Positions 1 to 5,999 are shown, counted from the first letter of the stretch. The stretch is 8,001 nt of DNA from Candidatus Delongbacteria bacterium (GCA_016784425.1 JADHUQ010000107.1:1-8001); one strand, 5' to 3'. Numbers and translations are program-made. Notes: generated by a model from the sequence alone, not told the origin.

Positions 1-536
1 TCATCAGCAACGCCGGTTTCGAGACGGTCGGAATTGCGGATAACCTGGAGGGCACTCATTTCTCCCATGAGTATGGTCTGACGGCGCCACCCTTTTCAGC
101 TGAGACACAGGATACTGTTCGCCAACTGTTTGTAGAGGCGCGACTGGACGGACTGGTCGATGTGCGCAATCCGCTGGATATGACCCCGATGGCAAACGAC
201 GCCGCCTGGGAAGATTGCGTGAGGGCACTGCTGCAGGACCCGGCTACCGATCTGGCCATAGTGTCGGTGGTGCCGTTGACGGTTGCGATGCAGACGCTGC
301 AGCCGGGGGAAGCGCATCGCGAGAATCTGGCCGATCCCGCTTCCTTCGCCACTGTTGCGGCGAAACTGGCAGCGGAAACCGTCAAGCCGTTCGTGGTATC
401 GGTTGACAGTGGGGAGCTCTATGATGCCTATGCTGACGCTTTCTTTGCAGCCGGTATTCCGGTGTTCCGTACCGCCGACCAGGCGACCCGATTCCTGGGA
501 AAATACGTTTCTATCCAATTGCAGAATCACATCTAG
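1..536 (+). CDS. ADP-forming acyl-CoA synthetase, C-terminal part (5' end outside window)
   Basis: The reading frame is open from base 3 to the TAG at 534-536, giving 177 visible residues with no start in view. The opening motif ISNAGFE...IAD matches the TNAGG...AAD motif that begins the last CoA-ligase-type flavodoxin domain (domain 5) of NDP-forming acetyl/acyl-CoA synthetases. The motif VRNPLDMTP about 50 residues later matches their NPVD motif. The segment then continues through LLQDPATDLAIVSVVP and a terminal GIPVFRTADQATRFLGKY, as in these enzymes. The family interconverts acyl-CoA, ADP and phosphate with acid, CoA and ATP in the cytoplasm. The protein stops after domain 5, so the ATP-grasp part must lie upstream in the same protein or in a separate subunit, unlike Pat/YfiQ-type enzymes that end in ATP-grasp. 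The substrate cannot be read. The gene converges on the aldehyde dehydrogenase gene. Family assignment is good; subtype is inferred. Confidence 0.82.
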   Translation, partial: ISNAGFETVGIADNLEGTHFSHEYGLTAPPFSAETQDTVRQLFVEARLDGLVDVRNPLDMTPMANDAAWEDCVRALLQDPATDLAIVSVVPLTVAMQTLQPGEAHRENLADPASFATVAAKLAAETVKPFVVSVDSGELYDAYADAFFAAGIPVFRTADQATRFLGKYVSIQLQNHI

Positions 537-573
537 CTATGCTGTTGTTATTACACATGATAGCATAGAAACT

Positions 574-609
574 ATACGATAAGCCCGGTTTATACCGGGC
601 TTATCGTAT
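574..609. terminator. Bidirectional stem-loop terminator between convergent genes
   Basis: The arms ATACGATAAGCCCGGT (574-589) and ACCGGGCTTATCGTAT (594-609) are perfect 16-bp complements around the 4-base loop TTAT. The stem lies 37 bases after the stop of the plus-strand gene and 18 bases before the stop of the minus-strand aldehyde dehydrogenase gene. This is the expected place for a terminator shared by convergent genes. Neither side has a long uninterrupted T-run, so intrinsic termination strength is uncertain, although the T-rich part of the stem and the flanking T-rich bases may help. Confidence 0.75.
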
Positions 610-627
610 CAACTTATCCGTCAGCTA

Positions 628-2046
628 CTATTGCCTCAGGTTGAAGCAGACCACCTTCGGTTCGGTCATCTCCTGCAGGGAGAAGCGGATTCCTTCGCGA
701 CCCAGCCCACTTTTCTTGACACCACCAAAAGGCATCAGGTCCACCCGGAAATCGGTCGATTCGTTGACCATCACACTGCCCACATCCAGCTCTTTAATCG
801 CCAGGAAGGCATTGTTAAGGTCATTGGTAAAAATTGCTCCGTGCAATCCGTAATCGACGGCATTAGCCTGGTCGATCGCCTGGGACAGATCGCTGAACCT
901 GTAGAGTGTCACGGTCGGGCCAAAAACCTCCTGCGTGTGCAGAATCGCACTGTCCGGCATATTCTCCAGCACAGTCGGCTGCACCAGTGTGCCCTCGCGG
1001 GTACCACCGGTCAACAGGGTGGCGCCCTTGTCGGTAGCATCCCTGACCCATTCAATTACCCGGGCAGCTTCCTTCTCCTCAATCATCGGACCCATGTCGG
1101 TGTCCTCGTCCAACTGGTAACCGACCTTATACTTCCGGGTGTGTGCTACAAATGCATCACGGAATGCATCGTATACCTTCTCATGCACGAAGAGGCGCTG
1201 CACACCGATACAGTTCTGCCCGACCGCCCAGAAAGCGCCTGAAACACAGGACGCTACCGCTGCCGGCAGATCACAATCATCCATGACAATGACAGGTGCG
1301 TTGGAACCCAGTTCCATGCCCACCTTTTTCATACCCATTTTGGAGGCGATGATCTCACCCGCCTCCACCCCGCCGGTAAAGGAGATCATCCGTACCCGCG
1401 GATCTGTCACCAGGGCGTCCCCGATCTCGCTGCCGTAACCGGTTATGATGGAAAGACACTCACCCGGTAAACCTGCTTCCAGCAGGATCGCGCCGAGGAG
1501 CAGAGCAGATAAAGGTGTTACAGTGGCAGGTTTCAGCACCACCGAATTGCCACCGGCAATGGCGGGTCCCAGTTTGTGAGCCACCAGGTTGAGGGGATCG
1601 TTGAACGGCGTGATACATCCGATAATTCCGATCGGGAAGCGGTAGTAGTAGCCCACCTTGTTCTCGGCACCGGGGGCGCTGTCGAACGGAATCGTCTCAC
1701 CGTCCAGGCGGCGGGCTTCTTCACCGGAGATGGTGATGGTGTTGATCGCCCGGGTCGTTTCACCGCGCGCTTCCCGGATGGTTTTGGAACCCTCCTGCGC
1801 GATCGTACGCGCCAGCTCTTCGTGCCGTTCCTTCATGATGGCGGCAGCCTTCAACAGAATATCAATCCGCTTATGTGCGGGGAGCCGCCGGCTGATTTCA
1901 TAACCCTTCACTGCGATGGCGATTGCCTCTTTCACATCCGCGGCGCTGCCTCTGGGAACAGTATCCACCAGGCTGCCGTCAAAGGGATTGATCACATCTA
2001 TAGTTTCCGGACGGTCTACCGGTTTGCCACCCATTATCATCTTCAT
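628..2046 (-). CDS. NAD(P)-dependent aldehyde dehydrogenase (ALDH superfamily)
   Basis: This 472-residue protein is a full-length ALDH, which oxidises an aldehyde to its acid with NAD(P)+. The core motifs are in order: the catalytic Asn in TPFND (N149), LKPA (K172), the Rossmann turn FTGGVEAG (223-230), the general base Glu in MELGSNAP (E245), the nucleophile in GQNC (C279), and EVFGP (373-377). It resembles the lactaldehyde, semialdehyde and non-phosphorylating glyceraldehyde-3-phosphate dehydrogenase group, but the substrate cannot be assigned. It is not a CoA-acylating MMSDH type by its cysteine context. The start is supported by AAGGAG 9 bases upstream, inside the end of the homoserine dehydrogenase gene, with only 3 bases between the genes. 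As last gene of the operon it may oxidise a semialdehyde supplied by the preceding enzymes; aspartate semialdehyde is one guess, and that is inference. A stem-loop terminator follows. Confidence 0.93.
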   Translation of the reverse strand: MKMIMGGKPVDRPETIDVINPFDGSLVDTVPRGSAADVKEAIAIAVKGYEISRRLPAHKRIDILLKAAAIMKERHEELARTIAQEGSKTIREARGETTRAINTITISGEEARRLDGETIPFDSAPGAENKVGYYYRFPIGIIGCITPFNDPLNLVAHKLGPAIAGGNSVVLKPATVTPLSALLLGAILLEAGLPGECLSIITGYGSEIGDALVTDPRVRMISFTGGVEAGEIIASKMGMKKVGMELGSNAPVIVMDDCDLPAAVASCVSGAFWAVGQNCIGVQRLFVHEKVYDAFRDAFVAHTRKYKVGYQLDEDTDMGPMIEEKEAARVIEWVRDATDKGATLLTGGTREGTLVQPTVLENMPDSAILHTQEVFGPTVTLYRFSDLSQAIDQANAVDYGLHGAIFTNDLNNAFLAIKELDVGSVMVNESTDFRVDLMPFGGVKKSGLGREGIRFSLQEMTEPKVVCFNLRQ

Positions 2047-2049
2047 GGT

Positions 2050-3099
2050 CTATGACTCCTTTCGATGGATTGCGAGAATATCAGTCAGAATCGAGAAACC
2101 GGTTTCAATACGCCCCGCACCGGCACCCACGATGGTGACATCACCCATCAGGTCGGTCGTGAAGGTAACTGCGTTGTTGGCTCCGGTGACACCGGCCAGC
2201 GGGTGGGAACTCTCAATCTGCATCGGCCTTACGGAGGCTTCAACGCCCTGCTCTGTCCGGCGGATTTCACCGATCAGTTTCCAGTGTTTGTCTGCCTGCT
2301 TTGCTGCTTCCAGATCCGCAACGGTCAAGTTGGTAATCCCTTCACAGGGGATCTGGTCGGGGGTCAGGTTCTCACCCATAACCACATTGGCCAGGATGGT
2401 CACCTTGGCCAGGGCGTCAAAACCGCCGACATCCGCTGTCGGGTCAGCCTCGGCGTAACCCAGCTCCTGAGCCTGTTTCAGGATATCAGCATAGGATGCA
2501 CCCGCTTCCATGGCGGTCAGCATGTAGTTAGTTGTCCCGTTGAGAATGCCACGAATGGCGGTGATGGTGTTACCGGCCAGCGGGCCTGCCGCCAGGTTGA
2601 GTACAGGTGTGCCGGACATGACGGTACCCTCGATCAAAAACTCAACACTATGTTGTTGGGCCAGTTGCTGCAGTTCCCGGTAGTGAAGAGCGGCGGGACC
2701 CTTGTTGCTGGTCACCAGGTTCTTACCAGCGGCAAAAGCAGCCTGACAGTGCGAGGTAGCCGGTTCAGCAGTTTTAAGATCAGTAAAAGCCAGTTCGCAG
2801 ATGGTATCAGCGTTTGATTCCCGGATGGTGGTCAGGGCATCCCAACCCTGCTCGCACCGGGATTGCTCGCAGTGACAGCTCCCCTCTTCAATGGAACGGC
2901 CCTCTTTAGCCAGCGCCAGCAGCTGTGCCACATTGAGTCCTTCCGAACAGTAAAGGGAACCTTTGAGCGGATCGGAGATGGCTACTATCTCCCATTCAAA
3001 ACCCAATGTCTCACGTAAGAAGTCCCGTTTATCCAGCAGGATCTCACAGAGACCCTGCCCGACGGTGCCGAAACCGATCAGCGCAATTTTGTGTGCCAT
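2050..3099 (-). CDS. hom: Homoserine dehydrogenase, short form without ACT domain
   Basis: This 349-residue enzyme interconverts aspartate semialdehyde and homoserine with NAD(P)(H). The N-terminal Rossmann motif GFGTVGQG (9-16) and TSNKGP (130-135; K133) are present. So are EGTVMSGTP (157-165), GILNGTTNYMLT (184-195) and YAEADPTADVGGFDALAK (215-232). The catalytic residues E217, D228 and K232 have the same 11- and 4-residue spacing as E208, D219 and K223 of the yeast enzyme. The protein ends after the catalytic domain, so the C-terminal ACT domain that gives threonine feedback in many ~430-residue homologues is absent. No aspartate kinase is fused or adjacent. An odd Cys-rich segment (about residues 74-84) sits between the first half of the Rossmann fold and GWDAL. 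The start has AAGAGG six bases upstream. It lies 31 bases after the PLP-enzyme gene and 3 bases before the ALDH gene, so it is co-transcribed. Whether it works in biosynthesis or homoserine breakdown is open. Confidence 0.93.
   Translation of the reverse strand: MAHKIALIGFGTVGQGLCEILLDKRDFLRETLGFEWEIVAISDPLKGSLYCSEGLNVAQLLALAKEGRSIEEGSCHCEQSRCEQGWDALTTIRESNADTICELAFTDLKTAEPATSHCQAAFAAGKNLVTSNKGPAALHYRELQQLAQQHSVEFLIEGTVMSGTPVLNLAAGPLAGNTITAIRGILNGTTNYMLTAMEAGASYADILKQAQELGYAEADPTADVGGFDALAKVTILANVVMGENLTPDQIPCEGITNLTVADLEAAKQADKHWKLIGEIRRTEQGVEASVRPMQIESSHPLAGVTGANNAVTFTTDLMGDVTIVGAGAGRIETGFSILTDILAIHRKES
2849..2871 (-). repeat. 8-bp direct repeat inside a Cys-rich insertion of the homoserine dehydrogenase gene
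   Basis: The octamer tgctcgca occurs at 2849-2856 and again at 2864-2871 on the plus strand, 15 bases (five codons) apart. In the minus-strand gene both copies encode Cys-Glu-Gln, giving the local peptide CHCEQSRCEQ. The segment interrupts an otherwise standard homoserine dehydrogenase at a surface-loop position. It looks like a small duplication or a remnant of a short inserted element that kept the frame. Confidence 0.55.
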
Positions 3100-3130
3100 A
3101 TTTTCCTCTTATTTGAGTGTGTAATTGGTG

Positions 3131-4528
3131 TCAGATAGCCGCCAGGGCCTGTTCCAGATCGGCGATAATATCAGCGGGATCTTCCATCCCGACCGAAATG
3201 CGACAGGTACCCGGTTTGATAGAGGCGAGCGCGCGTCCCTCCTCCCCCTGCTGTTGATGCGTGGAGATGGAGTTGAGGGTAGCCACGGTTTTGATACGCC
3301 CCAGGTCGGTAGCCCGATAGGTCAGCTCCAGCGCGTCGTAAAACTTGCGGGCGTTAGTGCTATCCTCATGGTTACGCTCCCTGATGTCTATAGCCAGCAT
3401 ATAGCCATAGAGCCGCTCCTCACTGTCAACCAGCTGCATATACCTGCGGGCAAGATCATGGGCATGATAACTCTCCAGACCGGGATAATGAACCTCCTCC
3501 ACCTGGGGCTGCTCCTGCAACCAGGAGACCACCTCCATGGCGGTACGACTCATCTGTGCCATGCGGGAACGCAGTGTACGCAGATCATTCAGCGTGAGGA
3601 TGGCACCCATGGGGTGAAGCGCCGGACCATTGTCCCGAAAAGGCCAGAACTTGGCCCAGGTGGCAAAATCCCCCTTCATCTCCTCACAACCGATCCTGCT
3701 GACGATATCCTTGCGGGCGGTGAGCAGACCGGCGATGGTGGTGCCATTTGAGCTGAATACTTTGGAGGCCGATTGGACAACGATATCCGCCCCCCACTGC
3801 AGCGGCCGGGTCAGGGCGGGGGAAGCACAGGTGGAGTCAACTATCAGTGGAATCCCGAAAGCATGCGCCAGTTTGGCCACTTCCTCGATATCAAACAGCT
3901 CCACAGAGGGATTAGAGGGAAACTCACCGTAGACAAAGCGGGTGCCCTCGTCGATTTTCCTCCGCCACTCCTCCAGGTCGGTACTCTCCTTTACCCAGCG
4001 GATTTCCATCCCCTGCTCGACTCCACGCCGCACGGCAAACTGCTGGAAAGTACCACCATAAACTTTGGCGGTGGTAACGATGTTGATCGGTGGTAGTTTG
4101 TCATCCAGTACTAGAAACGGTTCGGTGGCGGTGCGGATGGCGCTCATACCGCTGCCGGTGGCGAGACAGCTGGCTTCCAGGCCGGTGCCGTAAGACTCCA
4201 GTAGCGCCGTTGTTTCCTCGAGGAAGTAATTGGAGGGATTGGCGATGCGGGTATAGCACCAGTTTGGCATCAGGTAGGCCAGCCCGGCTTCCAGCTCCGC
4301 GCTGTTGTGATACACCTGGGCGGTACTCAGATAGACCGGCTCCATGATGGACCCGTTGTTACGCTCCAGGGCTTCTTTGGCATCGTAGAGGCCGTGTACA
4401 GCCGTGGTATCAAACTTCCAGCGGCGTGCTCTGGCGATACGGCGCTGGCGGTCGGCAGTCATCCGTTTGCCCTCTTCGATCCAGTATTCCAGGTTACCAT
4501 CGAAGGGATTGATGTGATTATGATCCAT
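3131..4528 (-). CDS. Cys/Met-metabolism PLP-dependent enzyme, divergent cystathionine gamma-synthase-like
   Basis: This 465-residue fold-type I enzyme belongs to the Cys/Met metabolism family, whose members do gamma- or beta-replacement or elimination on homoserine esters, cystathionine, methionine or cysteine. Visible family sites are YTRIANPS (Y92, R94), the phosphate loop GSGMSA (125-130), the PLP-stacking Tyr in VYGGT (Y157), PSNPSVELFDI (204-214), the ring-nitrogen Asp in IVDST (D231), the Schiff-base Lys in QSASK (K256), and the carboxylate-binding Arg in CRISVGMEDP (R443). Three features differ from textbook members. There is an N-terminal extension of about 40 residues. The lysine context is SASKVFSSNG rather than the usual S-x-TKY-x-GH. 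A long segment after it (about 280-308) is rich in Trp and Phe. The reaction therefore cannot be named. The start overlaps the regulator gene by 11 bases and has AGGA five bases upstream, which suggests coupled translation. Confidence 0.88.
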   Translation of the reverse strand: MDHNHINPFDGNLEYWIEEGKRMTADRQRRIARARRWKFDTTAVHGLYDAKEALERNNGSIMEPVYLSTAQVYHNSAELEAGLAYLMPNWCYTRIANPSNYFLEETTALLESYGTGLEASCLATGSGMSAIRTATEPFLVLDDKLPPINIVTTAKVYGGTFQQFAVRRGVEQGMEIRWVKESTDLEEWRRKIDEGTRFVYGEFPSNPSVELFDIEEVAKLAHAFGIPLIVDSTCASPALTRPLQWGADIVVQSASKVFSSNGTTIAGLLTARKDIVSRIGCEEMKGDFATWAKFWPFRDNGPALHPMGAILTLNDLRTLRSRMAQMSRTAMEVVSWLQEQPQVEEVHYPGLESYHAHDLARRYMQLVDSEERLYGYMLAIDIRERNHEDSTNARKFYDALELTYRATDLGRIKTVATLNSISTHQQQGEEGRALASIKPGTCRISVGMEDPADIIADLEQALAAI

Positions 4529-5000
4529 CTGGTTCCTCTCGGATTATCGGTAAGACTGTCTCGTTTTTCGTGGTCGACAGCACCACCATTGTATTCAGGT
4601 TCTGTATAAAGGGGAGATCGGTCAGGGTCTGCAGGACGAAGTGCTCGTAGGCGGGGAAGTTGCGCACCGCAATCTTGAGCAGAAAATCGGAATCACCGGT
4701 GATATGGTGGCATTCGAGTATCTCGGGGTGCACTTCAACCGCCTCCAGAAAGGCGGTTACCGCGTCACGTCCATGGCGGGTCAGAGTCACAGCGACGAAA
4801 GTAAAGGTCTCGATTCCAACACTCAAAGGTTCCACCAGCGCTACATAGCGTCGTATCACACCGTTACGCTCCAGTTTGCGTACCCGCTCCAGCGTCGGTG
4901 GCGGTGAGATACCGATCTGACGGGAAAGTTCACTGTTGGTGATGCGACCATCCCGTTGCAGAATCTCAATTATCTTCAGATCGATACGATCCAGCTCCAT
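4518..5000 (-). CDS. Lrp/AsnC-family transcriptional regulator
   Basis: This 160-residue cytoplasmic regulator has the two usual parts. Residues 1-50 form an AsnC-type winged helix-turn-helix (LDRIDLKIIEILQRDGR, then ISPPPTLERVRKLERNGVI). Residues 65-140 form the RAM/AsnC ligand-binding and oligomerisation domain, with HHITGDSDFLLKI (98-110) at the usual effector-site position. Family members normally bind an amino acid and form dimers to octamers on DNA. It is the first gene of a four-gene operon and lies directly downstream of a promoter overlapped by an inverted repeat, so autoregulation together with control of the three downstream enzymes is likely but inferred. The start is supported by AAGGGAG seven bases upstream. 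The ligand is unknown; an aspartate-family amino acid such as homoserine or methionine would suit the neighbours. Confidence 0.94.
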   Translation of the reverse strand: MELDRIDLKIIEILQRDGRITNSELSRQIGISPPPTLERVRKLERNGVIRRYVALVEPLSVGIETFTFVAVTLTRHGRDAVTAFLEAVEVHPEILECHHITGDSDFLLKIAVRNFPAYEHFVLQTLTDLPFIQNLNTMVVLSTTKNETVLPIIREEPDGS

Positions 5001-5033
5001 TACTATGCTCCCTTAACGCAGCTGAGTTATGCC

Positions 5034-5069
5034 TATTATTATGCATATATTACGATTTGCATAATAATA
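5034..5069. promoter_or_regulatory. Inverted-repeat operator over the -10 box, probable Lrp-family binding site
   Basis: TATTATTATGCA (5034-5045) and TGCATAATAATA (5058-5069) are perfect 12-bp inverted repeats separated by 12 bases. The right arm contains the -10 box of the promoter. An additional TTATGC half-site at 5027-5032 lies in phase, 12 bases before the TTATGC of the left arm (5039-5044), giving three half-sites. Multiple phased half-sites next to an lrp-type gene are typical of self-regulating Lrp/AsnC proteins. The position over the -10 and start region suggests repression. The assignment to this regulator is inferred from location. Confidence 0.65.
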
Positions 5070-5089
5070 TTCCGCGTACTGAGAGTCAA
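5061..5089 (-). promoter_or_regulatory. Sigma70-type promoter of the Lrp operon
   Basis: On the minus strand TTGACT (5084-5089) is followed after exactly 17 bases by TATTAT (5061-5066). Each box is close to the sigma70 consensus. Transcription would start near 5054 and leave a leader of about 54 bases before the regulator start at 5000. A second TTGACT at 5119-5124 has no matching -10 box. If the organism is a Bacteroidota proper, its promoters use a different consensus, so this match fits better with other type IX-secreting phyla or may partly be chance. Confidence 0.65.
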
Positions 5090-5202
5090 ACAGTGTTTTC
5101 GGAATTAAGAGAGGGGGAGTCAAGGCGCTGAAAAGGGGGCAGGTTCCGCGACGATCCACGGCAAAGGAATTGATAACACCCGACAACGCTGCAGCCAAAA
5201 GC

Positions 5203-5577
5203 TCAAAATACCTCGCTGACCTGCCACTGCTCGTCGACCCAGAGACCGATGATGGTTGCCCGGGGCCAGAGATCCCGGGTGAGGGTAACTGCCCGTTCCA
5301 ACTGCAGCAGTTGCTCAGCCTGGGGGAGCGGGTTGCCGGCGCAGTCGTGGTGTGCCACAATCGCAATACCGACCGAGTCGTGATGCTGCAGCGATACCTC
5401 AACCCTTGCGAAGATTGAAGCCACCGCCCTGCCCTCCTGCTCTGTCGCCAGCAGTTTCACGGGGCCCGGCTCGGTAATGCTGTCGACGTAGAGTGCGTTG
5501 AACCGTTTCTGCAGGAATTGTACCACCGGCAGCTGTACCCTCCCATCAATGCAGTTGATTGTCGTACAAAATGTCAT
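5203..5577 (-). CDS. Small beta-carbonic-anhydrase-like protein
   Basis: From the chosen start the protein is 124 residues. It carries both halves of the beta-carbonic-anhydrase zinc site: CxDxR in NCIDGR (C9, D11, R13) and HxxC in VAHHDCAGNP (H76, C79). A predicted beta strand (VGIAIVAHHDC) leads into the second motif, as in that fold. Beta-carbonic anhydrases hydrate CO2 to bicarbonate, but they are usually near 200 residues or more. This short form lacks most of the connecting and C-terminal helices, so it may have another zinc-dependent or regulatory role. The start at 5577 is preferred over an in-frame GTG at 5595 because GGTGGGAG lies five bases before it. It follows the GYD-domain gene by about 30 bases on the same strand. 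No clear terminator is visible before the Lrp promoter at 5089. Confidence 0.72.
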   Translation of the reverse strand: MTFCTTINCIDGRVQLPVVQFLQKRFNALYVDSITEPGPVKLLATEQEGRAVASIFARVEVSLQHHDSVGIAIVAHHDCAGNPLPQAEQLLQLERAVTLTRDLWPRATIIGLWVDEQWQVSEVF

Positions 5578-5582
5578 CGAAA

Positions 5583-5590
5583 CTCCCACC
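5583..5590 (-). promoter_or_regulatory. Ribosome-binding site deciding the start of the small carbonic-anhydrase-like gene
   Basis: GGTGGGAG on the minus strand lies five bases before the ATG at 5577. The alternative GTG at 5595 would place this sequence inside the coding region and has no purine-rich site of its own at the right distance. This favours the 124-residue product. Confidence 0.6.
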
Positions 5591-5608
5591 GGCACTTTAA
5601 TACAGTGG

Positions 5609-5905
5609 TTAAATCTCCGCAGTCAAATCGAGGAAGCGCATGTAGGGAATGGCGGTCCAGCTTTCAGAGCGGGCGGCGCCATTCTGTTGGCTGATCATCG
5701 ATACCTTGGCGGCGGTTTCTGCGTCGGGGGCTTCAAAGATATCGAGAAAATCATGGGGACCCAGCAAGGCGTAGTGTGCCACAAATTTGACATCGGGGCA
5801 TTTGGCTCTCACCTGGTCCAGCCAGGCGCGTCCCAGTCGGGCGCGATCTTTGACCTGTTGGGAAATCTCCGGCGCCAGGGTGGTCATCAACACATAGGTT
5901 TGCAT
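5609..5905 (-). CDS. GYD-domain protein
   Basis: This 98-residue cytoplasmic protein matches the pattern of GYD-domain (ferredoxin-like fold) proteins: an N-terminal strand YVLMTTL, a helix with repeated basic and acidic residues, then the signature turn LLGPHDFLDIFEAPDAETAAKVS (about 48-70), and a final strand ending in SWTAIPYMRFLDL. The usual G-x-Y-D turn is G-P-H-D here. No enzymatic function is established for the family. Expression is supported by a strong AAGGAGG five bases before the ATG. The stop is about 30 bases before the start of the carbonic-anhydrase-like gene, so the two probably share a transcript. A 94-base gap separates it from the nuclease-like gene upstream. Confidence 0.82.
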   Translation of the reverse strand: MQTYVLMTTLAPEISQQVKDRARLGRAWLDQVRAKCPDVKFVAHYALLGPHDFLDIFEAPDAETAAKVSMISQQNGAARSESWTAIPYMRFLDLTAEI

Positions 5906-5999
5906 GTTACCCTCCTTCGTTCACAGTAGTGGATATCATCACCAGTAAATTGGTGTCGCGACAGCTGAGATGCAATCCTGCCTGAAAATGAAGCTGCGA
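5906..5999. other. Short intergenic gap before the GYD gene
   Basis: This gap holds the strong ribosome-binding site AAGGAGG (5911-5917, minus strand) and a weak 5-bp hairpin CACCA/TGGTG (5940-5944 and 5951-5955). A promoter for the GYD and carbonic-anhydrase-like pair may lie here, but no box pair is convincing. Confidence 0.4.

Larger units (their letters stand above)
5001..5202. other. Regulatory intergenic region upstream of the Lrp operon
   Basis: This is the longest stretch without a gene (202 bases). It holds the promoter, the inverted-repeat operator and the leader of the Lrp operon in its left half. The right half (5090-5202), just after the carbonic-anhydrase-like gene, shows no strong stem-loop; only the 8-base palindrome gctgcagc and a few 3-bp pairings were found. 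Read-through from the upstream pair therefore cannot be excluded. Confidence 0.5.

Noticed and set aside
537..568. A second small stem CTATGCT/AGCATAG just after the acyl-CoA synthetase stop codon.
   Set aside because: Only seven paired bases around an 18-base loop with wobble pairs. It may add to mRNA 3' structure, but the 16-bp stem beside it is the convincing terminator.
631..1242. A 203-codon plus-strand open frame opposite the aldehyde dehydrogenase gene.
   Set aside because: Its product has no recognisable motif, while the minus strand carries all the ALDH catalytic residues. It is a shadow frame.
2065..2817. A 250-codon plus-strand open frame opposite the homoserine dehydrogenase gene.
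   Set aside because: Its translation is low-complexity and motif-free, whereas the opposite strand encodes intact homoserine dehydrogenase motifs.
3125..3751. A 208-codon plus-strand open frame opposite the PLP enzyme gene.
   Set aside because: The minus-strand frame has the full set of PLP-binding residues in order. The plus-strand frame has none of a known family and no ribosome-binding site of note.
4499..4514. The hexapeptide INPFDG near the start of both the PLP enzyme and the aldehyde dehydrogenase.
   Set aside because: In ALDHs a NP-x-(D/T)G motif at this place is normal. The surrounding residues of the two proteins do not match, so a shared targeting or docking tag is not supported.
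5119..5124. A second TTGACT that could be another -35 box for the Lrp operon.
   Set aside because: No -10-like sequence lies at 16-18 bases from it, so it was not called as a promoter.
5013..5402. A 129-codon minus-strand open frame spanning the intergenic region between the carbonic-anhydrase-like and Lrp genes.
   Set aside because: It runs through the promoter and operator, overlaps the carbonic-anhydrase-like gene in another frame, and has Ser/Arg-rich shadow-type composition.
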